7,082 nt of DNA, taken from Actinomycetes bacterium (GTDB lineage Bacteria > Actinomycetota > CALGFH01). Positions 1 to 6,133 of the stretch are shown here, piece after piece. Below the pieces are notes generated by a model that had not been told where the DNA came from, did no database searches, and was given only the letters and a program-made list of their open reading frames with translations. The position numbers and the translations under genes are program-made. The stretch lies in assembly GCA_030152105.1 (NCBI GenBank), contig JASLIH010000625.1, forward strand, positions 1-7,082. The letters run 5' to 3'. The stretch's first letter is position 1, and each line of letters opens with the position of its first letter.

Positions 1-3
1 CCG

Positions 4-858
4 TTACGCCGCTCCGGACGCGACGAGCAGCTCGCATGGGCCGACGAAGCCGCCGTCGTCCTCGAAGGGGGCGAGCGCGTCCCCGATCTCGTCCCAGACG
101 CTCTCGCGCTCGGCCGCCGGCACGCCGACGAGCATCTGGTGCAGGGCGCCGAAGGAGTCTCGCTCGAAGCGGACGCATTCAGCGGCCGAGGGCAGCCGCA
201 GCGGTGCGTTCACGGCCTCGACCGAGACGTCGTCGAACCCGGCGGCGGTGAGGGCCTGCTCGAGCACGCCGGGGCGGCCGAGGCTGAACGGTCCGGGCTG
301 GCCGGGGAGTGGTGGGGGCAGGTTGGCGCGGCGGCGGATGATCGACACCGGGATCGAGAAGAACTCGTTGCGCTCGGCCGTGGAGTACACGATGGCCGCG
401 ATGCGGCCGCCGGGCCGCAGCGTCCGGCGCATCCCGGCGAGCGCCCGCTGCTGGTCGGGAAAGTAGATCAGGCCCACCCGGGAGACGACGGCGTCGAACG
501 AGCCAGGATCGAGGACGTCCAGCGTCTCGCCGTCGGCCTCGAGCGTCTCGACGTTGCCGAGGCCCGCCTCGGCGGCGGCCTTCGCCGCGTAGGTGAGGAT
601 CGTCGGGGAGATGTCAGTGGCGAGAACCCGGCCGCCGGGCCCGACCCGTCGGGCGGCGAGGATCGTCTGCCCGCCGGCGCCGGCGGCGACGTCGAGCACG
701 CGGCTGCCCGGGCCGACCCTGGCGGCGTCCAGCATCCGCTCGGTGGCCTCGCCGAGCCATGCCTCCAGGGTCGGCCCCCAGCGGTGCCATGCGCCGGCCG
801 CGTCCTCCCACTGCTGCCGGGTGGTGATCTTGTACTGCTTCGGATCGAAGACGGTCAT
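4..858 (-). CDS. class I SAM-dependent methyltransferase (complete, 284 aa)
   Basis: Predicted soluble methyltransferase using S-adenosylmethionine; the methyl acceptor is unknown. Seen in the sequence: SAM-binding motif I at residues 54-65 (VLDVAAGAGGQT), the acidic residue ending strand 2 in VLATDIS (D82), a post-II motif around E107-D109, the strand-4 motif FDAVVSRVGLIYF (121-133) and LRPGGRI (147-153). A distinctive stretch at 166-194 (FFSIPVSIIRRR followed by a Pro-rich PPPLPGQPGPFSLG) probably forms part of the substrate cap. The N-terminal block ITTRQQWEDAAGAWHRWGP is typical of UbiE/Methyltransf_11-like proteins. The ATG at 858 is chosen because a strong GGAGG lies 5-6 nt upstream and the conserved N-terminus begins there; the frame stays open further upstream only as a shadow of the opposite gene. 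The TAA stop is at 6-4. It is divergent from the AAA ATPase at 974, which suggests shared control. The fold is certain; the substrate is not predictable. Confidence 0.93.
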   Translation of the reverse strand: MTVFDPKQYKITTRQQWEDAAGAWHRWGPTLEAWLGEATERMLDAARVGPGSRVLDVAAGAGGQTILAARRVGPGGRVLATDISPTILTYAAKAAAEAGLGNVETLEADGETLDVLDPGSFDAVVSRVGLIYFPDQQRALAGMRRTLRPGGRIAAIVYSTAERNEFFSIPVSIIRRRANLPPPLPGQPGPFSLGRPGVLEQALTAAGFDDVSVEAVNAPLRLPSAAECVRFERDSFGALHQMLVGVPAAERESVWDEIGDALAPFEDDGGFVGPCELLVASGAA

Positions 859-863
859 CGAGA

Positions 864-901
864 CCTCCAGGTGTCGCAGGGGCCGTCGTCCAACCTGGAG
901 G
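864..901 (-). promoter_or_regulatory. leader hairpin covering the methyltransferase Shine-Dalgarno
   Basis: CCTCCAGGT at 864-872 and ACCTGGAGG at 893-901 are a perfect 9-bp inverted repeat with a 20-nt spacer; a G-U pair could extend it to 10. In the minus-strand mRNA the downstream arm contains the GGAGG ribosome binding site of the gene starting at 858. The folded form would therefore hide the Shine-Dalgarno completely. The repeat is seen directly. A role in translational control is inference; the dyad could instead be a DNA operator. Confidence 0.5.
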
Positions 902-953
902 CGCCAGAATCTGGAGCCGTCCGCCAGATCGATGTCTGGCACATCGCCAGATC
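902..953. promoter_or_regulatory. cluster of three CGCCAGA operator-like boxes
   Basis: CGCCAGA occurs at 902-908, 922-928 and 945-951, all in the same orientation and 20 and 23 bp apart, about two helical turns. The first box is part of a perfect 11-bp palindrome, CCAGAATCTGG (904-914). The second forms a dyad, GCCAGA-N6-TCTGGC (923-940). The second and third share the longer CGCCAGATC. All lie between two divergent genes, so they are good candidates for binding sites of a regulator of either or both. The regulator could be the ATPase at 974 or a protein encoded elsewhere. Confidence 0.5.
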
Positions 954-961
954 CTGAGCTG

Positions 962-967
962 CACAAT
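962..967 (+). promoter_or_regulatory. -10-like hexamer for a leaderless ATPase transcript
   Basis: CACAAT matches TATAAT at four of six positions, including the key second A and final T. It ends 6 nt before the ATG at 974, so transcription would start on or next to that ATG. No Shine-Dalgarno precedes the ATG, which fits leaderless expression, common in actinobacteria. No good -35 is visible; the expected place (about 938-944) overlaps the operator-like dyad, which would suit an activator-dependent promoter. Confidence 0.35.
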
Positions 968-973
968 GGTGCG

Positions 974-3900
974 ATGTCTTCCAAGGACCAGCGGGGGGAG
1001 CTCTTCGTCGGCCGCGAGCGGCCGCGGCGGCGGCTGCTCACCGTCCTGGGCGATGCGCTCGCGGGACGGATGCGGCTGGCGATGGTGAGCGGGGAGGCCG
1101 GCATCGGCAAGACAGCCCTCCTGGCGGCCGTCGCCGGCGACGCCTCGGACCGCGCGGCGGTGTGCTGGGGCACGTGCTGGCAGGGCGCTGGCGTGCCCGG
1201 ATACTGGCCATGGACACAGGCGCTCGACGCGCTCGCCGCCGCTGTGGGCCGCGACCTCGCCGCCCAGCTGGCCGGCGAGGACAGGGATCTGCTGGCGACC
1301 ATCGTCCCCGCTCTCGGCCCGGCGACCGACCTCGGTGACCAGAGGACGTTCCTGTTGTTCGACGCCACGGCTCGCTGGATCGCCTCGGCCGCGCGCCGAC
1401 GCCCTGCCGTCGTGGTGCTCGATGATCTCCATTGGGCGGACCAGTCGTCGCTGGCGCTGCTGGACTTCCTCGCCCGCGCACGGCTGGAGGCCCCCCTCCT
1501 GATCATCGGCGCCTACCGCCACGAGGAGCTCGAGCCTGCGACCCGGGACGTGGTAGCGGGCCTTGCGTCCCGAACCGAGCACCTCCACCTCGAGGGCCTG
1601 GACGAACCGGAGGTGATGGCACTCATTGCGGGCGTCTCCGGAGAGGAGCATTCCGAGCGCTGGGCGGCGGACATCCATCGCCGGACCGGCGGTCACCCAT
1701 TCTTCGTCCGGGAGATGGCCCACCTCCTCGACACCGCGAGCGACGCGGCTGGCATGCCGTCCGTGGTACGGGACGCGATCGAGCAGCGCTTGACCCATCT
1801 GCCTGAGCGGGCACGCGCCGTGATGGACGCCGCCGCCGTCGAGGGCAATGAGATTGCCGCCGACGTGCTCGCCGACGCCCTCGCCATGCAGGTCGACGAG
1901 GTCGACGAGGATATCGGTCTGGCGCTCCGGGCCGGGGTGCTGCGAAGCACGCCCGCCGCGACGCTTCGGTTCACCCACGACCTGGTGCGGGAGGCCCTGT
2001 ACACCGCGCTCGCTCCCTCCAAGCGAGTCGCCCTCCATCGCCGGATCGCGGTGGCGCTCGAACACCGGGCTGACCAGGGCGGCAGTGTCACGGCCGCGGA
2101 GGTGGCCCAGCACTACGCCTGCTCGGCCCCGGCCGGGAGCGCCGACGGCGTCCTGAAATGGGCGCTCGCGGCGGCGGAAGCGGACCATACGCGCCTGGCG
2201 TTCACCGAGGCGGCCGGCCACCTCACCCGCGCTCGGCTGGCGCTGACGCAGGCCGGCATCGTCCTCCCCGAGCCCGCACTCGTCGATCTGCTGGTCGCCG
2301 AGGCGGAAGCCCTGGCCAGGGCGGGCGAGCCCGACCGCGCCAGGGAGCTGCTGGTGCGTGCGCGAGGCCACGCCGAAGCCTGTGGCGATCCCGCCAGGAT
2401 CGGGGCCGTCGCCTTCGGGCTGCAGCACCTGGGGGCTCGGTTTGCGATGCGGCGCTATGACGTGATCGAGCCGCTCGAAGCGGCGCGACAGGCGGTCGCG
2501 GGCCGCGACACCTCGCTCGAGGCCCAGCTCGCAGCCGCCATGGCTCGAGAGCTCCAGCACTCGGTTCCCCACGACCGGCCCCGCGCCCATCCCTTGAGCG
2601 AGCAGGCGCTCCAGCTCGCCCGGCAGGCCGACGACCCGACTGCCCTCCTTGCCTGCCTCCTGGCCCGCCACGATGTGCTGTGGACCCCGGGCACCGCCCA
2701 GGAACGGCTCGGCCTGGCCCGCGACATTGTCAGGATCGCCGAACGGCTGGGTGATGAAGAGCGGCGAGCGGAAGGGTTGCTGCTCAGCGCCAATGCCCTC
2801 CTCGAAACCGGTTCGCCCGCGTTCCGGCCTGCCCTGGACGCCTATCTCGCCGCTGCCGAGGCCATGGGGCAACCTCGTTTCCGCTATCTCGCACTCACCA
2901 GGCGGGCGGCGCTCGAGTTGCTGGACGGCAGGCTCGGCGAGGCTGCGCAGCTCATCGAGGAGGCCGCCCGGCTGGGTGAGCGCATCCAGGAGCCCGACAC
3001 CGGGAACGTGCGCATGTCCCAGCGGCTCGAGCTGGTTCGAGCCCTGGGCGACGCCGACGCGCAACGAGCCTTCGCGGGCGAGGCTGTGCGCTGGTGGGTC
3101 GGCGCGCCGGTGCACGCCCACGCCGTCGCCGCTGGCTTCATGGCCCGGGCCGGCGACCTCGACGCTGCCCGACGTGAGGTCGACATCGTGCTCGAGCTCG
3201 GCGCCTGGCAGGCCGACCGCTCCTACCTGTGGTCGGTGTTCGTCGGCAATCTCACCGACGCGGCGGTCCGGCTCGAGGATGCCGAACTGTGCGCCCGCAT
3301 CCTCGATGAGTTCCGTCCGGTCACATCGTCGTGTGGCGTCAATGGAGCCGTCGTCGCCTTTGCAGGCAGTCATGCCCACTTCGCGGGGATCGCCGCGACG
3401 TCGCTCGGCCGGCACGAGGAGGCGCGCGCGCTGCTCGAGCAGGCTGTCGCCGTCCACGCCCGGCTTGGCGCGAGGGTGTGGGAGGCCGCCAGCGGCGATG
3501 CCCTGCGCGCCCTTGCCGCCATGTCACCGTCCACGGTTGGCGGTCACCGCCGGCTTGCCGTGCTCCGGCGGGAGCAGCGCGCGTGGACGGTCACCTGCGG
3601 GTCGGAGATGGCCACCGTGCCCGACAGCAAAGGATGGCGTGATCTGGCCGTGCTGCTCAGCCGTCCGGACACGGACGTCCATGTGCTGGAGCTCGCCCAG
3701 GCGCTCGTCCAGGACGCCTCCGCCGGCGCCGTGGCCGACAGGACCGCGATCGACGCATACCGGTTCCGGCTCGTCGAGCTCGAGCAGGACCGAGCGGAAG
3801 CGGAGCGCGACAACGACCCTGAGCGCCTTCACCTGATCGACAACGAAGACGAGGCCGTTCTCGCCCAGCTCAAGAACGCGACAGGTCTCTCAGGGCGGCA

Positions 3901-4087
3901 ACGGCAGCTCGGGGCGACCGCCAGCGAGCGGGCCCGCAAGGCGGTGAGCGCAAGGATCCGCGACGCCATCCGCCGTCTCGAGCCATCCGCCCCCCAACTC
4001 GCCGCCCACCTCGACCGTGCCGTCATCACGGGCACGTGGTGCCGCTACCGGTCCCAGGGAGCACCCTCCTGGCAGATCAGGTGGTGA
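974..4087 (+). CDS. large MalT/LuxR-like AAA ATPase with helical-repeat region (1037 aa)
   Basis: Predicted cytoplasmic STAND-type signalling ATPase, probably regulatory. The N-terminal AAA_16-like NTPase domain has the lead-in FVGRE (11-15), Walker A GEAGIGKT (40-47), Walker B VVVLDDLHWAD (146-156), the sensor strand LLIIGAYR, GHPFFVRE (240-247) and the winged-helix-like FTHDLVREALY (333-343). Roughly residues 360-840 are Ala/Leu/Arg-rich helical repeats of TPR type, a likely ligand- or partner-sensing platform. Instead of a LuxR/GerE helix-turn-helix, the C-terminus carries a block starting near 879 (VPDSKGWRDLAVLLSRP) and ending TGTWCRY (1019-1025). From memory, this block recurs in related ATPases; its function is not established. 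The ATG at 974 is chosen because VGRE homology follows at once; the frame is open further upstream only as antisense of the methyltransferase. There is no Shine-Dalgarno, so leaderless translation is likely. It converges on the next gene with 3 bp between stops. Confidence 0.9.
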   Translation: MSSKDQRGELFVGRERPRRRLLTVLGDALAGRMRLAMVSGEAGIGKTALLAAVAGDASDRAAVCWGTCWQGAGVPGYWPWTQALDALAAAVGRDLAAQLAGEDRDLLATIVPALGPATDLGDQRTFLLFDATARWIASAARRRPAVVVLDDLHWADQSSLALLDFLARARLEAPLLIIGAYRHEELEPATRDVVAGLASRTEHLHLEGLDEPEVMALIAGVSGEEHSERWAADIHRRTGGHPFFVREMAHLLDTASDAAGMPSVVRDAIEQRLTHLPERARAVMDAAAVEGNEIAADVLADALAMQVDEVDEDIGLALRAGVLRSTPAATLRFTHDLVREALYTALAPSKRVALHRRIAVALEHRADQGGSVTAAEVAQHYACSAPAGSADGVLKWALAAAEADHTRLAFTEAAGHLTRARLALTQAGIVLPEPALVDLLVAEAEALARAGEPDRARELLVRARGHAEACGDPARIGAVAFGLQHLGARFAMRRYDVIEPLEAARQAVAGRDTSLEAQLAAAMARELQHSVPHDRPRAHPLSEQALQLARQADDPTALLACLLARHDVLWTPGTAQERLGLARDIVRIAERLGDEERRAEGLLLSANALLETGSPAFRPALDAYLAAAEAMGQPRFRYLALTRRAALELLDGRLGEAAQLIEEAARLGERIQEPDTGNVRMSQRLELVRALGDADAQRAFAGEAVRWWVGAPVHAHAVAAGFMARAGDLDAARREVDIVLELGAWQADRSYLWSVFVGNLTDAAVRLEDAELCARILDEFRPVTSSCGVNGAVVAFAGSHAHFAGIAATSLGRHEEARALLEQAVAVHARLGARVWEAASGDALRALAAMSPSTVGGHRRLAVLRREQRAWTVTCGSEMATVPDSKGWRDLAVLLSRPDTDVHVLELAQALVQDASAGAVADRTAIDAYRFRLVELEQDRAEAERDNDPERLHLIDNEDEAVLAQLKNATGLSGRQRQLGATASERARKAVSARIRDAIRRLEPSAPQLAAHLDRAVITGTWCRYRSQGAPSWQIRW

Positions 4088-4090
4088 CCC

Positions 4091-5569
4091 TCAATGGATC
4101 GGATGCGCCGGGCGGCCGGCCGGTGGTCGCAGCCACAGCGACACTTGCGTCGGCTGCATCGTCTGCTCCGCGACTGCCAGCAACTCGGCCGAGAGCGTGT
4201 CCAGCTCGATCTGCTCGCGCAGCCGGGCGCTGAACGCCGCGACCGTCTGCGTGGTGTCGTAGTGGCGGCGGTTGAATCGCCGGTCGACCAGCGCCTGGAC
4301 CCGGCGGCGGGCCGGTTGGAACAGCGCCGCCACGGCGAGGGTGGCGGCGGCCACGACCAGGCTGGAGTCGTGGCCGAGGAGCTGGCCGAGGCCCAGGACC
4401 ACCGCGGCGTAGCCGCCGCCCAGCAGCACCGTCAGCAGCCCATAGGCCAGCGTGCGGCTGATGATCCGGTCCACGTCGAACAGCCGGTAGCGCAGGACCG
4501 CAACCGTCAGCCCCGCCAGCAGCGGCAGGCCGGAGAAGCCCAACCACTCGGCCGGGAGCAGGCCCTCGCCGAACACGAGCTGTGGCAGGAACCACACCGT
4601 CAGCGCCAGGGAGCCCGAGACGAAGGCGCCACCCGCGAGCCACTTGAGCTGCTGACGGCCGATGGGGTCGGTTGCGGTCAGGTAGCGGACCATCGCCACC
4701 ACGATGCCGGTCCCCAGCACCGCCATGGAGATGAACGTCTCACCGGCGATGACGCGACCGACCCATTGGGTGAGGCCGACACCGCGCGACGCGACCAGCG
4801 CCAACGCCAGGACCAACGCCACCGGGGCGGCGCACACCATCCACAGCAGCCAGCGGTGGCGCGTCAGCGGCGACCACGGGCGCGGGAACAGCACCACGAA
4901 CGCCGCCAGCCCCGTCCAGCCAATGAGGTACACGACCTGCGTGTTGAACACGTACAGCCACAGGACCGGGCCACCGCGGGCGTCCACCGCGGACACGCCG
5001 ATCTCGATCGCCAGGTCGCTGCTCAGCAGCCCGCTTCCAAGCACCAGCAGCCCCCCGGTCGCCGGGCCCGGCCGCCGTGCGTACAGGTACACCACCACGG
5101 CGAAGAGCGCGACAACGAACAGGATCGTCCCCCACGCCTGCAGCAACCGACCGGTCACCTCGGCGCGACGTAGGACGACGGGCACCTGTCGGGTCTGCCC
5201 TGCGCGGTGCACCTGGTAGACCAGCCGGTCACCGGTCCGGTGGACGGGCGCACGCCAGCCGCCCTCGCTCTTGCCGAGCGCGACGCCGTCGATGGCCGTG
5301 ACCAGGTCGCGGTCACGCAGCGTGCTGTCCGGTTGCGCCTGGACCAGCACACCAGCGCCGGTCCAGGCCCAGGTACGCGGCGGCACCTGGGTGCCGTCGC
5401 TCGAAGTCACCAGCCGCAGCACGACGAACGCGGCGCCGGCGGCCAGGATGAAGGCCACCAGCCAGCCGACCCAAGAGCGGGACCGGTGGCTGGCCAGGTC
5501 CGCCCCGACCCTCCGGTCGGCAGGAGTCAGCGCCATCGTCCTGGCTGCACGTAGTTCGCCCCCGGGCAC
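4091..5569 (-). CDS. polytopic membrane sensor-like protein with PDZ-like loop, lacking a kinase domain (492 aa)
   Basis: Predicted inner-membrane protein. In order: a short basic N-terminus; TM1 at 33-54; an extracytoplasmic PDZ-like domain at about 73-135 (GVLVQAQPDSTLRDRDLVTAIDGVAL, then a Tyr/Val-rich strand region); then about nine hydrophobic segments near 143-164, 172-192, 201-229, 240-260, 276-297, 308-332, 342-359, 374-398 and 403-417. The motif YRLFDVDRIISRTLAYG (361-377) and the linker RRRVQALVDRRFNRRHYD (421-438), followed by a helical segment ending VSLWLRPP, are typical of actinobacterial/Chloroflexota membrane proteins that resemble histidine-kinase sensor halves. No H-box, HATPase or GGDEF domain follows; the protein ends at HPIH. 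The GTG start at 5569 is preferred over the ATG at 5536 and the TTG at 5650 because GGGAGG sits 5 nt upstream. Its partner and signal are unknown. Confidence 0.82.
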   Translation of the reverse strand: MPGGELRAARTMALTPADRRVGADLASHRSRSWVGWLVAFILAAGAAFVVLRLVTSSDGTQVPPRTWAWTGAGVLVQAQPDSTLRDRDLVTAIDGVALGKSEGGWRAPVHRTGDRLVYQVHRAGQTRQVPVVLRRAEVTGRLLQAWGTILFVVALFAVVVYLYARRPGPATGGLLVLGSGLLSSDLAIEIGVSAVDARGGPVLWLYVFNTQVVYLIGWTGLAAFVVLFPRPWSPLTRHRWLLWMVCAAPVALVLALALVASRGVGLTQWVGRVIAGETFISMAVLGTGIVVAMVRYLTATDPIGRQQLKWLAGGAFVSGSLALTVWFLPQLVFGEGLLPAEWLGFSGLPLLAGLTVAVLRYRLFDVDRIISRTLAYGLLTVLLGGGYAAVVLGLGQLLGHDSSLVVAAATLAVAALFQPARRRVQALVDRRFNRRHYDTTQTVAAFSARLREQIELDTLSAELLAVAEQTMQPTQVSLWLRPPAGRPAHPIH

Positions 5570-5573
5570 GCCA

Positions 5574-5580
5574 CCCTCCC
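5574..5580 (-). promoter_or_regulatory. Shine-Dalgarno that decides the GTG start of the membrane protein
   Basis: On the minus strand GGGAGGG is followed by TGGC and then GTG, giving 5 nt between GGAGG and the start codon. The alternative ATG 33 bp downstream has only a weak AGGA in front, and the TTG upstream has a GGAG only about 1 nt away, too close to work. Confidence 0.6.
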
Positions 5581-5670
5581 AGCGTCGCAGATCGCCCGCC
5601 AGTCTGTCCCGCCTGCGTCTCGGCAACGTTACGGACGGCGGAGCGACCAATCTCCAACCTTTGCGAACAG

Positions 5671-5680
5671 GCTGATCAGC
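5671..5680. repeat. 10-bp perfect palindrome
   Basis: GCTGATCAGC is a perfect palindrome about 100 bp upstream of the membrane-protein gene and 135 bp upstream of the small-protein gene, in their shared divergent region. It could be an operator. A single 10-bp palindrome may also arise by chance, so only its presence is claimed. Confidence 0.3.
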
Positions 5681-5717
5681 GGCAACGCTGGGATGTGCTC
5701 TTCAACCGCTACGCCAC

Positions 5718-5734
5718 GGGCCGCTTGGCGGCCC
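5718..5734. repeat. GC-only hairpin in the divergent region
   Basis: GGGCCGC (5718-5724), loop TTG, and GCGGCCC (5728-5734) form a perfect 7-bp stem made only of G and C. No T-run follows on either strand, so it is not a standard intrinsic terminator. It lies upstream of the stress-type promoter candidate for the small protein. It could insulate the two divergent transcripts or bind a regulator; neither is shown. Confidence 0.4.
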
Positions 5735-5744
5735 TGGTGCGGTT

Positions 5745-5770
5745 GTTACGGGGTGACGGTTGCCGGGTAG
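5745..5770 (+). promoter_or_regulatory. candidate SigF/SigB-type stress promoter
   Basis: GTTA (5745-5748), 16 bp, then GGGTAG (5765-5770) resembles the actinobacterial stress-sigma consensus GTTT-N15-17-GGGTAT. Predicted start near 5777, giving a leader of about 38 nt before the ATG at 5815. A role in stress induction would suit the Lys/Gly-rich small protein downstream. The match is imperfect at both elements. Confidence 0.3.
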
Positions 5771-5814
5771 CTGTCTGGACGGTCCGCATCTCTCTGCGTC
5801 GAGGAGGACCGGTC

Positions 5815-6036
5815 ATGCCGTCACCGAGCATCAAGAACGAGAAGCAGTATGAGTCGCTGCGGGACAAGGGGATGTCCAAGGCGCGCGCGGCACGGATCGC
5901 CAACTCCCCGGACGCGTCCAAGCACGGCGGCCAGAAGTCCGGGTCCGGGGGGAACCCGAAGCAGGGTGGCACGACCGCGCAGAAGAAGGCCGCCGGTCGC
6001 AAGGGTGGCAAGGCGACCGCCAGCAAGACGAAGTAG
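5815..6036 (+). CDS. small basic Lys/Gly-rich protein, DUF7218-like (73 aa)
   Basis: The first half, MPSPSIKNEKQYESLRDKGMSKARAARIANSP as spread over residues 1-32, has the layout of a small actinobacterial family (SxKNEKxYExLRxxGxSKxxAARIAN) that I recall as DUF7218, often annotated as Rho-termination-factor-like because many members carry a C-terminal Rho_N helix pair. This protein lacks that second domain. After residue 37 it is a disordered, strongly basic tail rich in Gly, Lys, Ser and Gln, including GRKGGKA, which resembles KGG stress proteins and histone-like tails. That suggests nucleic-acid contact, but no function is proven. The ATG at 5815 is chosen for the excellent GAGGAGG (5801-5807) with about 7 nt spacing; an upstream in-frame extension to 5695 has no such site and no family-like sequence. 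It appears to be a single-gene unit. Confidence 0.85.
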   Translation: MPSPSIKNEKQYESLRDKGMSKARAARIANSPDASKHGGQKSGSGGNPKQGGTTAQKKAAGRKGGKATASKTK

Positions 6037-6052
6037 GCGGGGTTCGCCCAAG

Positions 6053-6082
6053 TTCACAGGGGTTTGGCTTCCCGGTTAGGCT
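6053..6082 (+). promoter_or_regulatory. candidate housekeeping promoter of the secreted-protein gene
   Basis: TTCACA (6053-6058, five of six to TTGACA), 18 bp, TAGGCT (6077-6082, fitting the actinobacterial TAnnnT -10). Predicted start near 6089, giving a leader of about 45 nt with GGTGAGG (6121-6127) before the ATG at 6134. This implies the secreted protein is transcribed separately from the small protein ending at 6036. No convincing intrinsic terminator was seen between them. Confidence 0.4.
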
Positions 6083-6133
6083 TGGCTCGTCCGGTTCCGG
6101 TGGCCGGCGAGAGCCCGGTCGGTGAGGTGCGCG

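Noticed and set aside
593..973. In-frame upstream extension of the ATPase gene
   Set aside because: It runs antisense through the methyltransferase coding region, its translation is Arg/Pro/Ser-rich without motifs, and the AAA-domain lead-in VGRE begins just after the ATG at 974.
859..1506. In-frame upstream extension of the methyltransferase
   Set aside because: It is antisense to the ATPase and has no motifs; a strong Shine-Dalgarno supports the ATG at 858.
614..3457. Very long open frame on the minus strand antisense to the ATPase (about 947 codons)
   Set aside because: It lacks recognisable motifs, has low-complexity Gly/Arg/Glu-rich content, and lies opposite a gene with clear Walker motifs. 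Long antisense open frames are expected at this GC content.
4094..5173. Plus-strand open frame of about 359 codons opposite the membrane protein
   Set aside because: The translation is rich in Gln, Arg and His without any domain, and is a shadow of the hydrophobic minus-strand gene.
5621..5690. Two copies of GGCAACG in the divergent gap
   Set aside because: The repeat is only 7 bp, unphased and without dyad symmetry, and could be chance in GC-rich DNA.
6036..6048. Small hairpin GGCG-N5-CGCC just after the small-protein stop, considered as a terminator
   Set aside because: The stem is only 4 bp with no T-run after it, so it is too weak to call.
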